Assembly: GCA_963921825.1 (NCBI GenBank)
Contig: OY997588.1
Location: 121,901,329 to 121,965,328 of the forward strand
DNA length: 64,000 nucleotides
Source of the DNA: Erodium maritimum
Taxonomy: Eukaryota; Streptophyta; Magnoliopsida; Geraniales; Geraniaceae
Direction: 5' to 3'
Both the position numbers and the translations under genes were made by a program. Below the pieces are notes generated by a model that was not told the origin of the DNA, did no database searches, and saw nothing but the letters and a program-made list of their open reading frames with translations. How positions within the stretch are numbered: position 1 is the stretch's first letter; every line of letters begins with the position of its first letter. Positions 10,814 to 22,287 of this stretch are shown here, in pieces.

Positions 10814-11810
10814 GATGGGTCTGAGGGAAGATTGAGATTAAGAGGATCGAGAATGCGAATAGCAGGCAGGTCATCTTCTCCAAGCGCCGTGCCAAGTCAT
10901 TGATATAAATTAGAAACTATACCATTTCAGGAGCAACTACTGATGGAGCAGCTACAACTATCAATAGTACAGGTATGCCAATATCGTTTTACATCACTTT
11001 ATTCAACCTTTAATCTTCACAAGCCAAACTCAAACTTTAGCATGTGAAAGTAATAGTTTTGGGTTTAAAAGCAAAATCATTGTAGCACACTTGTGTATTT
11101 CACCATATATGTTCTGCTAATGGAGAGCATAATTAGAAAGTTTTATAATTTCACCTTTCAAATTTGTTTCCGGGAAAAACAGGCTACACTAGAGAATGAA
11201 ACCTTATGCCGACAGGTATATGAACATCAATGCTTTTCTTACGCAAAAAAAGAAGAAAAGAATTCATCTTGTTTTTATCATCTTCCATATGTATGTAATG
11301 TGTATTGCAGGTTCAGGAGCTTCGCAGTTTTTTCCCATCAACTGGTGCTCCAAATCCACCTTATCTTGAATATTATATCGTAGAAAGGAAACACTCCCTT
11401 GTTACAACAAGTCCTGACCTGCCTTGCAGTGGTGCAATTGACAGATCAGATTCAGACACCACCTTGCAGTTGGGGTACTATCCTCTTCTCTTTAACTTTG
11501 TCTGAAAATAGTGATTTGTTTCAGTGAAACACTGAGATAATGCATGATGAGGCCTTCATCCTATTTTGGAAATCAAAAGTTCAAAATGTTTCATTGCTGT
11601 AATAACTTGTGCCTTTTGCCTTAGAGTTGTTGGATTGAGATTAATCATGAAAACTCAAGAATGTTTCTATTATACACAAACCATTTGTAAATAGTTGTCT
11701 TTGTATCTCATAGGAACTGTGCTGTTATCTATTCCAGGCTACCAACAAATGTTAATCGCAAGCGGAAGGCACCCGAGAGAGAAACACATTCGAATGACTC
11801 TGAAAATCAG
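10814..11810 (+). pseudogene. AGL18/AGL15-type MADS-box gene, internally deleted
   Basis: The ATG at 10814 opens a sequence matching the MADS-box start (EIKRIENANSRQVIFSKRRA at 10838-10900). One extra base after ATGGGTC puts the ATG out of frame, and the box stops about half way. It is joined directly to the tail of a later intron and to a 42 nt exon 10931-10972 (EQLLMEQLQLSIVQ), then 11183-11215 (ATLENETLCRQ), 11311-11474 (ELRSFFPS...LQLG) and 11738-11810 (NRKRKAPERETHSNDSENQ). These late exons keep phase, GT-AG borders and the K-box end and C-terminus of AGL15/AGL18. The rest of the MADS box, the I region and most of the K-box are missing. Family members are nuclear transcription factors that repress flowering and promote embryonic programmes. 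This copy cannot make a DNA-binding MADS protein. Confidence 0.75.
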
Positions 11811-12297
11811 GTGCTTCTACTATGAATTTTCATCCCAATCTACCTTGCATTGCCTTTACTTGGTGCAGTAGGTGTAACCTGAAAGCAGGAGCAGTGTCTG
11901 AATCTAGCGTGTAGCGTATAGGTTTACATTAGATGAGACGTAAAATTATCCATGGGTGTGATCCTAAGTCATCAAAAAGTTCCTATATAGATGTTTTCTT
12001 TTCTTTTCTTTTACTTGAGTGGTTTGGTTAATTAGTGCTGAGAAAAAAAAATACAAGTTAGTTGTTAGTGGTGACTCAAGTGTGCATATCATAATTTTAG
12101 GGTCTGTGTTCCATATATAGTTGTTGCTATTTATATGTTGCAACTGTGTGAACATTCAGAGTCATTTGAATACAAAGGCTTACCAGTACCTTTTCTGTGG
12201 AAACAAATATGTACATACATAGTTACATTTAGATACTTGGAATCCCATTGATCCTACTATGTATACACAAGAGACTATGAGAATATAAAGAGATTAA
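11811..12297. other. 3' remainder of MADS relic and spacer
   Basis: A possible last short exon follows an AG near 11890 and ends in a stop near 11920. The rest, up to the BPS1-like stop codon, is AT-rich with nothing recognised. Confidence 0.35.
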
Positions 12298-13269
12298 CTA
12301 GTGCTTCATTGATCTCATGCCATCAAGCAGTTGATTTCTTGCTGCAAAGGCTTTGGAGAAGAGAGCATCCACCTCCTTCCCCAACCCATCCACCCTCTTT
12401 TCAAATCTCTCCACTGTCCTCTGCAACTCCTCTGTTTCACTACTTGTTGATTCTCCACTGGCCATGGCTGCGGCCAAGCAAGCCGCCGCCTCTCTCACCT
12501 CTTCCACCTCCTTCAACCTGATCCCTCCTCCTCCCCTGTCCCTCACCTGCTCACAAACCCAAGGATCAAGACCCTCCATTGGAGAATCCCCGAACCCACC
12601 AGCCTTTTCTCTCATCTCCATGTAAGGCCTGGCATCACCAGATAAACCAGAGAGCACAATCCCACAAACCCACAACCCAATTCTTTTCATCTCCATCAGA
12701 GCTTCATGGACCACCAGTTCCTTCCCAGAGCAAACCCTCTTGCCATCACAATCACCATTGACAGGCTCTGTGCCCTTCTCTTCTGGTCCCCAATTGTTGG
12801 TGATTGAACTGAGATGGTCAAATGCTTTCAAATGGTGAATTGCAGCAGCAGGTGAGGAGTCCACAAGGGCCAGGGCATGGGAAAGAGAGAGCCTGGCCTG
12901 AGCAAGATGAGAAACAGATGAGGTTATGGAGTTGAGAAGCTCCAACAGGTAGAGACTGTAGCTGAGATACTCCTCAACAGAGGCAGCCTCCCAGCTGGTA
13001 AAAGGGTGGTTTATGGCCAGAACAAGCTTCCCAAAGGCCTTGTTGATGATGGGTAGGAGCTCAAAGCATTGATGGAACAGTGATAAGGACAAAGCCTCCA
13101 TCTCCAAACTGGGTGTCTTGGTCAAGAAACATGAAACATCGGACCGGAAGGCTTGCAGAGAAGCAGAAAGAGCCGCCTCCAGCTCATGGTTGTGGAGATG
13201 GAAATGGAAGTGGTGGTGGTTGTCCAGCTTGGGGTATAGCTTGGTCAGCGTTGCAACCAAAAGTAGCAT
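12298..13269 (-). CDS. BYPASS1 (BPS1)-like protein, single exon, 323 aa
   Basis: Intronless ORF with ATG at 13269-13267. An N-terminal hydrophobic stretch (MLLLVATLTKLYP) is followed by a His-rich segment, then a mostly helical protein with the plant BPS1/DUF-type pattern: LSLSLFHQCFELLPIINKAF about residue 62, SWEAASVEEYLSYSLYLLELLNSI about 92, SHLAQARLSLSHAL about 122, and a C-terminal coiled coil of Glu/Arg repeats ending MRSMKH. BPS1 in Arabidopsis restrains a root-derived mobile signal that stops shoot growth; its biochemical role is unknown. Length fits the family (about 320-350). The region before residue 40 is atypical, so a slightly different start is possible. The gene lies between the MADS relic and the 13.8 kb retroelement nest. 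Confidence 0.78.
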   Translation of the reverse strand: MLLLVATLTKLYPKLDNHHHFHFHLHNHELEAALSASLQAFRSDVSCFLTKTPSLEMEALSLSLFHQCFELLPIINKAFGKLVLAINHPFTSWEAASVEEYLSYSLYLLELLNSITSSVSHLAQARLSLSHALALVDSSPAAAIHHLKAFDHLSSITNNWGPEEKGTEPVNGDCDGKRVCSGKELVVHEALMEMKRIGLWVCGIVLSGLSGDARPYMEMREKAGGFGDSPMEGLDPWVCEQVRDRGGGGIRLKEVEEVREAAACLAAAMASGESTSSETEELQRTVERFEKRVDGLGKEVDALFSKAFAARNQLLDGMRSMKH

Positions 13270-13804
13270 CACAAGGTGTCGGTAGAACAAAGACTTGGTA
13301 GTTGTGTGCGTTGGGTAGGAGTGTGTGGCTTATAAGTATAGGTTTGGGTGTCGAAATTGTGTTAGTGTTGCTTGAAAAGAACAACCGAGACTTGACAGCA
13401 ACGGCAAGCTTGGGAAGCACTGCTCAGAATGTATCCGCCAATTGAAAACTGAGGCAATGGATTCATTTCCGCGGTAGGTCAAACGATCTTATCTGAGTAA
13501 CGGGTCTTCATAAAACAGCAAGACGCAAGTGGAACCAAATGGGTCCACTCGAACCTTGCTGTGTAAGCAAAGATTTTAGGGAAAGAGCCACTTGTTTATA
13601 GACTGACACTGACATTTCTTTTCTTCACTTGTTTATTGGTTGCATAGTTGAAACATGTGTGCAACTATATGATTGTATATTAGAGCATTCACATTAGGGT
13701 CTTATTCTTATCGATTCGTCCGTCGAATTTGATTGAAAAACTGATTTTCTATTCCGAATTGTCAAATTTCGGTCAAATCCAACATCGAATTGGAGGCCCA
13801 ATTT
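13270..13804. other. 5' flank of BPS1-like gene
   Basis: Non-coding sequence up to the TAGAC duplication of the next element. Contains GTGTGTGGCTTATAAGTATAG (read on plus) about 60 bp upstream of the gene, which could include a promoter element on the minus strand, but no confident TATA box. Confidence 0.35.
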
Positions 13805-13809
13805 TAGAC

Positions 13810-16784
13810 TGTCGCGCCCCAATTTTAATAAACCAAACTCGGGACGCGAATATTTAAAAACATAAATCATTTGAAACCTGTTTTGAATAAACACTTGAAA
13901 TTTCCATTTAGTTAAACCAAAATAATATTTACAATTTAAAATACGTCCCAACAAGTGGACAAAAGTAGGGTATCCGTCGCTAGACTCAAAATAAACCCAG
14001 AATCCCGCTCCTTGCTCTTCAGGCTTCGGAAGCTCACCTAGTCCAACCTGCGACCGGTACCTGTAGGAAAAGCAGCTAGGGGTGAGTGTTCGCTCACCAC
14101 CACGGATAACAGACTGACTACGGCATAAATAGCAGACAATGCCGGTAACACTAACAACAAACTCAACACCGGGGATCACTATCCCCAACTCAAGTACTCC
14201 GACTAACACGCACAAACGGTGACCTTCCTCAACCGACTCGACACTTGGACACGTAAGGTAGACCCGACACAACGATCACGACCTCTTCCAAGGACTCAAA
14301 AGACCACCGCACAACACCCAAGATCACAAAGGATCGCACAACAAACAAGATCACAAAGGATCGCATACCAGCTGCCCAGTAACCTCCCTCACGCCCTTTA
14401 CCGATCTCATCAGGTCAGGCGGTCGACCTGTCGCAATTCATCGACACAAAGTCGGATCAGGCTGTCGACCTATCGCAATTCATCGACACAAAGTCGGATC
14501 AGGCTGTCGACCTATCGCAATTCATCGACACAAAGTCGGATCAGGCTGTCGACCTATCGCAATTCATCGGCACAAAGTCGGATCAGGCTGTCGACCTATC
14601 GCAATTCATTGACACCAAGTCGGATCAGGCTGTCGGCCTATCACACTCACAACTTCAGGTAACCACAACCACAATCACAGGAAAGTTCAACAAACAGGCA
14701 CTCAAGGCCACCCAAGACACCTCAACAGTCAAGACTCGGGTTCAACAACTCCACGGGCACTCCCGGTCACCCAAAACACCAACGGAGAAAACACGGGTTC
14801 AACAACCCCACGGGCACTCACGGCCACCCCAAAACACCAATAGTAAAACACGGGCTCTCACGGCCACCCAAGACACCAATTTAAATAACACGGGCTCTCA
14901 TGGCCACCCAAGACACCAACAATCAAATACGGGCTCTCATGGCCACCCAAGACACCAACACTAATACACGGGCTCTCATGGCCACCCAAGACACCAACAA
15001 TAATAAACGGGCTCTCATGGCCACCCAAGAAACCAACACTAATACACGGGCTCTCATGGCCACCCAAGACACCAACAATAATACACGGGCTCTCATGGCC
15101 ACCCAAGACATAAATTAAACAGTCAACCTCCGGGCATGGTCATATGCCTCCAGTAATTCTAATATCGCTAAGTTCTCTGTTCCTACGACACTACTAAGCG
15201 TCACATGCTTTTCTCATAAACGCTACAATCCCGTATCATGCTTTTCTAAAATTTACAGTAAACCTACTCAACCCACGACACCCCGGTGTCACATGCAATT
15301 CTACTATTAACTTTCTCTAGTCAGGGCCGAGATCCGGCTACTTTTCCATACCTCGTAGTTTCTCCAAAAGCGCACAAAATAAGCTCCGGCGTGATCTCGG
15401 TCACTCGCCTAGCTTTCCCTTTCCTCGGTCTGCAACACGATCTAAAAGAACACAATTTTAACGCACTTTTAAACTTGCAGGAATAAACTGAAATTCAATA
15501 AAATCGATGCCCAACGGTAACCCCGACAATGTCGATCACTCTCAAACTTCCCAATTACTCGACATTGTCGATATTGGACCCAGAAAGGCTCGATTCGCCC
15601 GACATGACGAATCTGCCCGGGTTTTGAAAACGCCCTTCCGGGGCTCCGAAAATTCCCGTTTTCGTTTCTACGGTCTTAGAATAATTCAAGGGTTCCAAGG
15701 CACTCGACGGAATCGAATTCCGACTTCCGAGTCATTTAATTAGCGTTTAAAGTTTCTAAACCCGTCAATTACAACTTCCACAATTTAATTCCAAATTTCG
15801 ATCCGGGTGTGGATAAATTACTCGGGGAACGTTCTAAACCACCCGAACACGAAAACCCGATACCCGAGCATGTGGGCCCCACACGGCCCCAATGGAAAAA
15901 TTCTTTTTTTGCCCTAAAACGTTCCTAACGAACCCCAAACCTCAACCATTCATCTTTAAACCAATTCTAACCGAAACCCAACCATATTTGAATCGTTTAA
16001 ACTCAAACCCTAAAATTCGAACTTAACAAAACGAAAATCGGTTAGGTGCTCACCGTAGAGAATGACGGTGTGAACTCGATTCTTCGATCGTTGAGACGAT
16101 CCATCGGTTGGATCGTCGGGAAATCACAAAACTCCAACCATTTCTTCTCTTTTTCTCCATCTTCTCCTTCTCTTTCCTCTCTCCACTTTATCTATCCAAA
16201 ACTCTTAATTTTTCTAACTTTTCCGAGAACAACACACTTCCCTTCCTTTTGTTTTGTTTCAAAAAGTAACAAATAATACTTAATTATAAAACTAACACTA
16301 TTGAAGTCTTCTCTTGTCTTGTCCAAAAACCTAAAACCACCACATAGTTGACATGTGGTCAAGTGGTCCCACACCTTTTTGGATAATATTTCCCAGATAT
16401 TTTCCAATCAGATTCGCGAAATTCGGACGTTTCGGGCCCCGAACGGGCACTTTTTCCAAGAAATCACGAAACTTGACGGGCTACAAGGTAACGGCTCAAC
16501 TAAGACCGCTGCGACGACGGCTAAGCTTTTTGGATCCAAAATGGTCCTCGAATGGACCAAAACGTCGCTCGGTTGACTTTTCCAACGAAAAGTCAACATT
16601 TCCCAAATTGGTCAGAAAGTTGCCCTGAGTCCCCCGGAACTCACTTTGGTCGATATCGGGGTCAACTTAAGTCCGGTATGACCCTCGGGGTCAAATTTAG
16701 GTTCATTTAAGCGTCTGCTTAAAATTTTTAAATTTTCCTGTTTTTCGCAGGTTTGACTGGCGTTGACCGGGAGTGGTTATTACA
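13810..16784 (-). repeat. 3' LTR of the reverse gypsy element
   Basis: Runs from TGTCGCGCCCC (plus reading) to GTGGTTATTACA. Holds the two minisatellites described for the solo LTR at 7.6-10.6 kb. It is longer than the 5' LTR mainly through extra tandem units at about 14415-14640. Confidence 0.88.
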
Positions 16785-18890
16785 ATCTACCCACCTTAAA
16801 GGAATTTCGTCCGCGAAATTTAAAACAGACGTACCTCAGGAGTCAAACAGATCGGGGTACTTCGCGCGAACCTTGTCCTTGCGCTCCCAAGTCGACTCGG
16901 CCTCGTGGTGTCGCCACAACACCAGTTCTAAGCGGATAACCCTTCCACGCAGGACCTGCTCTCGTGGATCCCTTTCTCACATCGGTTTCTCCTCATACGG
17001 GACATCACCCGTTACCTCGACATCCGCACATTCAAAGACGTACTCAAGACCTCGAAAGGCCTGATACACCGCGGGGCTATCCCGCCTCCGCCGCGGTTGA
17101 AACTCACCAGTCTACCCTTCGGACTCATCTCTAGGGATACATGACCACCGACTGCTGACTCGTGAGGTCGACGCCGTCTGTCAGCATAGCTCCTGTTGAC
17201 TCTGCGCGGTCTTCAACCGCTCATGCTTCGGCACGACCGACTCAGTTGTCTCTCGGTCCAGTTCTAGACCCAGTAAACTCTTATTCCTCACTTCTGCCCA
17301 GCACACGGGCGATCGACCCGGCCCACCATACAACGCTCTGAACGGTGCCATCATGATACTGGCCTGAAAGCTGTTGTTATAGGCGAACTCGGCTAACCGC
17401 TCACGAAATCCATCGTGACGTGCCCCCATTTCCACTATGCAACCCGCAGTGGTTGCAATAAACCAGCGGGACGCTGATGTTCGGCTCTCACCTGCCGACG
17501 AGTGAGGCACCGTGATACTAGTCCCACGACCGCTCTCCGCATCCCGCTCCACTAGACATGCCACCTGATGTCGCGCTCCCCTTAGTGTCATTCACGTGCA
17601 CTGTTAGACGTGAATGCTGCGACTCTCGCAGCTCGTCACCTCCGCCGTCACGCGGTATGTACAAACCTCTGCGATACCGTAACTCCCAATTAGCACAATG
17701 ATCCCAACCCTCGTCGTCAGCACCGCCGGCAACTCTCTCCCGGATCTTTGTCGTCTACAAACACCACCACAAACTGATTTAAGAACGACCGGAATATATT
17801 GTTCATCAAATCCATGAACGCTGCAAGTGCGTTCGGCAGTCCAAAGTCATCACCCAGAACTCGTAATGTTCATAGCATGTCCGGAATGCAGTCCTTGCGA
17901 CGTCCCCCTCTCGGACTCGCAACTGGTAGTATCCGGATCGCAGGTCGATCTTCGAGAAATACGTCGACCCTCTCAACTGGTAGAACAAGTCGTCAATTTT
18001 CGGCATCGGGTATCGGTCATCCACCGTAACCCGGTTCAGTTTCCGGTAGTCCATGCACATCCGAAGCTCTCCACTCTTCTTCTTCACGAAGAGTGCTGGC
18101 GCTTCCCCCGACGATGTGCTCGGACGAATAAACCCCTTTTCCCGAAATTCCTCGAGCTGACTCTTCAGCTCGGTCAACTCGGCTGTCGCGAACCTGTAAG
18201 GCGCCATCGATATCGCTGTCGTTACCGACACCAGGTCAATCCTGCACTCCACATCACGAACTGGTGGCAACCCGCTCAATTCCTCAGGAGGGACCTCGGG
18301 GAACCCCCATACCCTTCGCGGTAACTCTCGGCTCTGCACGACCGATACTTCCTCCACTGCGGACCATGCCGGAGAACCCCGCTATTACTACCCAGCACAC
18401 ACGACACCTTCGTGTTGCCTACAGACACTGTCACTCGTCGCCTATAGCAGTCGATATTGGCTCGGTACTTCGCCATCCAATCCATTCCCAAGTTTACGTC
18501 AAAGGTTGTCATTTCGTAAGTATCCTTCCCACGGATACACGCACAAGCCCAGTCGCTGCCGATCCTCACGGATCCTCGCTGTCTCTCTAAAACCTCGCTC
18601 CACTACCGCCGTCGTGCCCACCAACTCCGAACATACCCGAATCCTCGGGTTGAGGACTCGATCCAGCTTCAGGGTTCTTGAGCCCTCTCTCGAACCTTCT
18701 GTGTTAGTTTGCTTCTCTAACTTCGCAGGAACGACAAACTCTAGCCAACACAACACCACCACCAACCGGCGTGTCCAGACGCAGGGGTGGACTCATCGGC
18801 TCTAAACTCAGCCCCAATTTCTCAGCACAATTCGACGACACAAACGAGTGTGACGCCCCGGTATCCAACAGAAATGACGCTCAAAGCAGG
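16785..18890 (-). pseudogene. Fossil gypsy pol remnants (integrase, RT, protease)
   Basis: Minus-strand remnants in the order expected for an element whose 3' LTR is at the left. Integrase-like sequence lies near 17.2-17.6 kb (FAYNNSFQ..., RALYGGP), reverse transcriptase near 17.8-18.3 kb ([38 protein letters not shown]), and protease near 18.3-18.9 kb (LGMDWMAKY and a DTGASHSF-type site). It is broken in many places and non-functional. It is Tekay/Del-like by similarity to the copy at 22.3-27.1 kb. Confidence 0.8.
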
Positions 18891-18899
18891 GACCAAAAA

Positions 18900-20306
18900 A
18901 CCCGTCCATTAGTTACTCTGGTAAAGTCTAGCACAAACCCTCACCCGGTCCTCTATGCATTTACTTATAACTTTCCGCAACCAAACCAGTGTTCGCTACT
19001 CGTCCCTTGCGGGAAAAGTAGTAAAGGGGATGAGCCTTATGCTCACCTCCACTAACACCCGTTCGATTATGGCATACTAGTAAAGCACCAAAGACTTACC
19101 AATCTAGCCAGGGCAAACCACCATCCCAAAACCTACTACCAACACGTCACACTGCTCAAGTCATCAACACCTCAAATACTCTCTTATGTAAGGGAAACCT
19201 CGAAACAGGGATTATGTTCTCAATTCAGCAACTACTATTGCTTACAACCTCTATACCCCAATTACCCGATCACGTAGAGAAATCTCAACGGGGATCCTAC
19301 TTTCAACTCAGCAACCCACTATTGCTCACACCCTCGATACCCTAGTTACTCGATCATGTAGGGAACCTCAAACAACCCACTCACGTGAAGGAAACCTCCA
19401 ACCACCCGTTCACGCAAGGGAAAACCTCGAATAACCCGTTCACATAGGGGAAACTAGTTCGTATGGCGCCGTAGCGCACCAACCCTAATCTCCACCCGTG
19501 GTGAGACTCTTACACCGAGGCGCTGTATTACTATTGTAGGTCATCGATGAGTCTCGAACTCAAGACCTCATCCTTTAACACCGAGCTTACGGCCTCTACA
19601 ACCCATAATTGTGAACACAATTACGCCAAACCAAGCACTCAAACTGCATGAACGTGAACCGAGTCACCCAACCACAACACTAACTAGACCACGAAACCAA
19701 AATTTTGAAAACGGCTGACTGGTCTAGGCCGGTAGGTGGGCCGGACCGTGCAGCATTCCGGGCCGGTGAGTGGCCCGGACCGTTCCACCTTCCGTGCCGG
19801 CGAGTCACCCGGACCGGAGTTCCATCCGGGCCGGCAAGCTAGCCGGGCCGTGCCCCATTCCGGGCCGGCACGCCAGTCGGGTCGTGCCCCATTCCGGGCC
19901 GGCACGCCAGCCGGGCCGTGCCCCATTCCAGGCCGGCACACCAGCCGGGCCGTGCCCCATTCCGGGCCGTGCCACCCTCCGGGCCAAAACAGAGGCCCCG
20001 ACCGCGTTTCCTATCGGGCCGGTCCATGGCCCGTCCCGTAGCTGCGACGACTTCGCACCTAACACACCGTCACGTATATCCTAGGGCACTCGCATCCTAC
20101 CCTTCTCCTGGCGTCCCGCACACTTGTGCGTCGCAGAAAATCGACCACCAAAAAAGACCAACATGTACTACAATTTAAAGACCAAACATAAGTCACCCGA
20201 TCCTCAAACACAAGCCGACAAGGCCAACCAAACCGAAACACACCCACCGGGCCAACCAAAACCAAAACGCACCCACCGGACCAACCAAAACAAAACGCAC
20301 CCAGTT
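18900..20306 (-). repeat. LTR-like fragment of a second family, with GC-rich tandem units
   Basis: Resembles parts of the reverse LTR at 41452-44157: a 'ctttccgcaa...aaaccag' segment, the GATTATGGCATACTAGTAAAG segment near 19070, and GC-rich tandem units CCGGGCCGTGCCCCATT at about 19736-20030. Neither terminus is present. It is wedged between the decayed pol remnant and the truncated 5' LTR of the forward Tekay copy, so it marks a further insertion or recombination event. ORFs through the GC-rich repeats are spurious. Confidence 0.5.
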
Positions 20307-20998
20307 ATAAGCGCCCATTTGGGATTGTTTCCGGTGCCCCAACGCATGTGCGTCCTCTGGACCGAGGGAAAATCTGACGTGATGTGGATACTCTGGTAGA
20401 TCGGATTATGGGAACCGAGGTGATCTTAGAATCTATCCACGGATCAGAGGCTTGAGAAATCAAGGGGTTGGCAAGATACTGATATTTCCCAGTTTACTAT
20501 TATTCGTCTTTTGAAACATTTATTATAAATCCAGTTATATTCCTGTCACTTGGATACTATTGCGTTGTTGTAATTATTTCTGATTCTTTATCGCCTCCTT
20601 ATTCATTATATCGTTCTGTCGTTCATGTTTCATTCGTAGACAGTTCATCTTAAACTTAAGGGTTGGGTTATTAAGGTTTTTCCTACTGAGCGTCAGCTCA
20701 CCCCCTTCGGTTTCTAACTGTTTTACAGGAGTACCAGATGTCTAGAGAGGCCGAAGCTAGGGTGCTTTGGGACTTTTCGGGTTCTCACTAGAGTTATGTT
20801 GGTCCCTTATGTTGGACATACTTTATTTGACTATTTATGTTGAGCTGTGACTCACGTTGTTTTAAACTATTTACTGATATGTCGTTTTGACGAAGTTTAT
20901 TGAGATTTTGGAACCTTTATCTATCATTTATGTTTCTTAATTATTTCAACTCAGGTCACGTCTCGAGTCCGGTCAACACCGGATTTGGGGCGTGACAA
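20307..20998 (+). repeat. Truncated 5' LTR of the Tekay copy
   Basis: Corresponds to 29408-30098 of the 3' LTR, from ATAAGCGCCC to GGGGCGTGACA. The first ~2.3 kb of the LTR is absent and replaced by the LTR-like fragment at 18.9-20.3 kb. Confidence 0.85.
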
Positions 20999-22287
20999 TT
21001 TTGTATCAGAGCCTGGTTTCATTTGAAACATGTGGTAATTTTCGAACCGTTTTCAAAAACCTCGGACCAACGTCTTTTAGGTGGGTAGAGTTAGGAAGTC
21101 TAAGTCGAGTACTCAGTGATGCGGAGTTAAACACGTTGATGCATAGAGTAAGAACGACTCTAGTTTTACAGGTTATTTGGTTGCCCAATGTTGAACTTCT
21201 CTTACTATAACGGTTGTGTCGCTGGAGGGATACCCTTACCTTATTAATTGTAAGATGCAGAGATCGGTGAAACCGATTGGTTGAGGTCGGTATTGGGTGA
21301 GCGAGCAATGACTGAACCGTTGTATGATACTTGTTGAGTAGATTGTTATTTGATTAAGTGCATTATCGCTGTGATTGATTGTTTTGTGGTGTTAAAGGTG
21401 AAGGATTAATGGATGGGGTATTGACAAAGTTAGGGATTGCATTTGTTAGAGTGGTACGGTCGAAAGGGATGTAATCGAAGAATGGAATTATGGAAGAATC
21501 GGATGGTCATGATTTGGGAAATGGGTTGAGTGCTACCTCAGTTATGGTGATATGACTTATCTAACATTTTGACCTTGAAGGGTGGGAACCAATTGGGGTA
21601 ATTTTGAAAAGGAATCGAATTTAAGTAGTTTGGTACCCTTGGATTGCGTGTGTGTACTTTGCGAAGCATGGAAATCTCTGTGTTGATTGTGGTGTGAACT
21701 GCAGAGCATGGGAACTCTTTGAGTATTATAACTTGTGGAAATTTATTGATAATTGTCCCGCGTAAGCGGATGGTTAGTGGAAAATACGAATAGGTCATGC
21801 CGAATTTTCTGTAAAATTGAAGTGTGGGTTCTATCACGGGTTGACACAGGGCGCCACTGTAGTCAAGCGTGATAGTGGGATGTCAAGTGGTTACAACAAG
21901 GTTCGGGGACACCTGAATCAAGTTGTAACGATGCGAGATCGAATAAACTATTTGATTAAAGATAAGTAACTTGAGGAAAGAGAAAATCCGTAAATAAGAG
22001 AGTTAAGGACTTAATTTCTGACGCTTGCTTGTGCTTTCCACCCCAGTGATGGGTGTGTTTGTGTGTGAATTGTACCTCCTGAGGGAGTTGATTGCTTTAC
22101 TGTTTGCTGTGTGAGATGCACAAGGTGCGGAATCCTTCGTCTATATGAGTACTATATACGACTTATATACTTATCCCTGATCCAACTAGGATCCATCAAG
22201 ACGCACGAGAACGTCTCCTTTGGCCTAGTTAGTTCGGTTGTGCTGAACTAAGTTTGAATTGTTTGTACTTCTACAACGTACTTTTTG

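Noticed and set aside
12309-12761. Plus-strand ORFs antisense to the BPS1-like gene
   Set aside because: Pro/Ser-rich shadows of the real minus-strand gene.
13683-13705. GAGCATTCACATTAGGGTC as a fourth Harbinger terminus
   Set aside because: Only the first six bases match the other termini and no partner end was found.
14858-15118. Overlapping ORFs on both strands with regular peptide repeats (MATQDTN... and GGHESP...)
   Set aside because: They arise because a 39 bp LTR minisatellite is divisible by three; the same pair recurs at 31055-31315.
19684-20065. Arg/Pro/Gly-rich ORFs on both strands
   Set aside because: They run through a GC-rich tandem array in an LTR fragment and have no domain.
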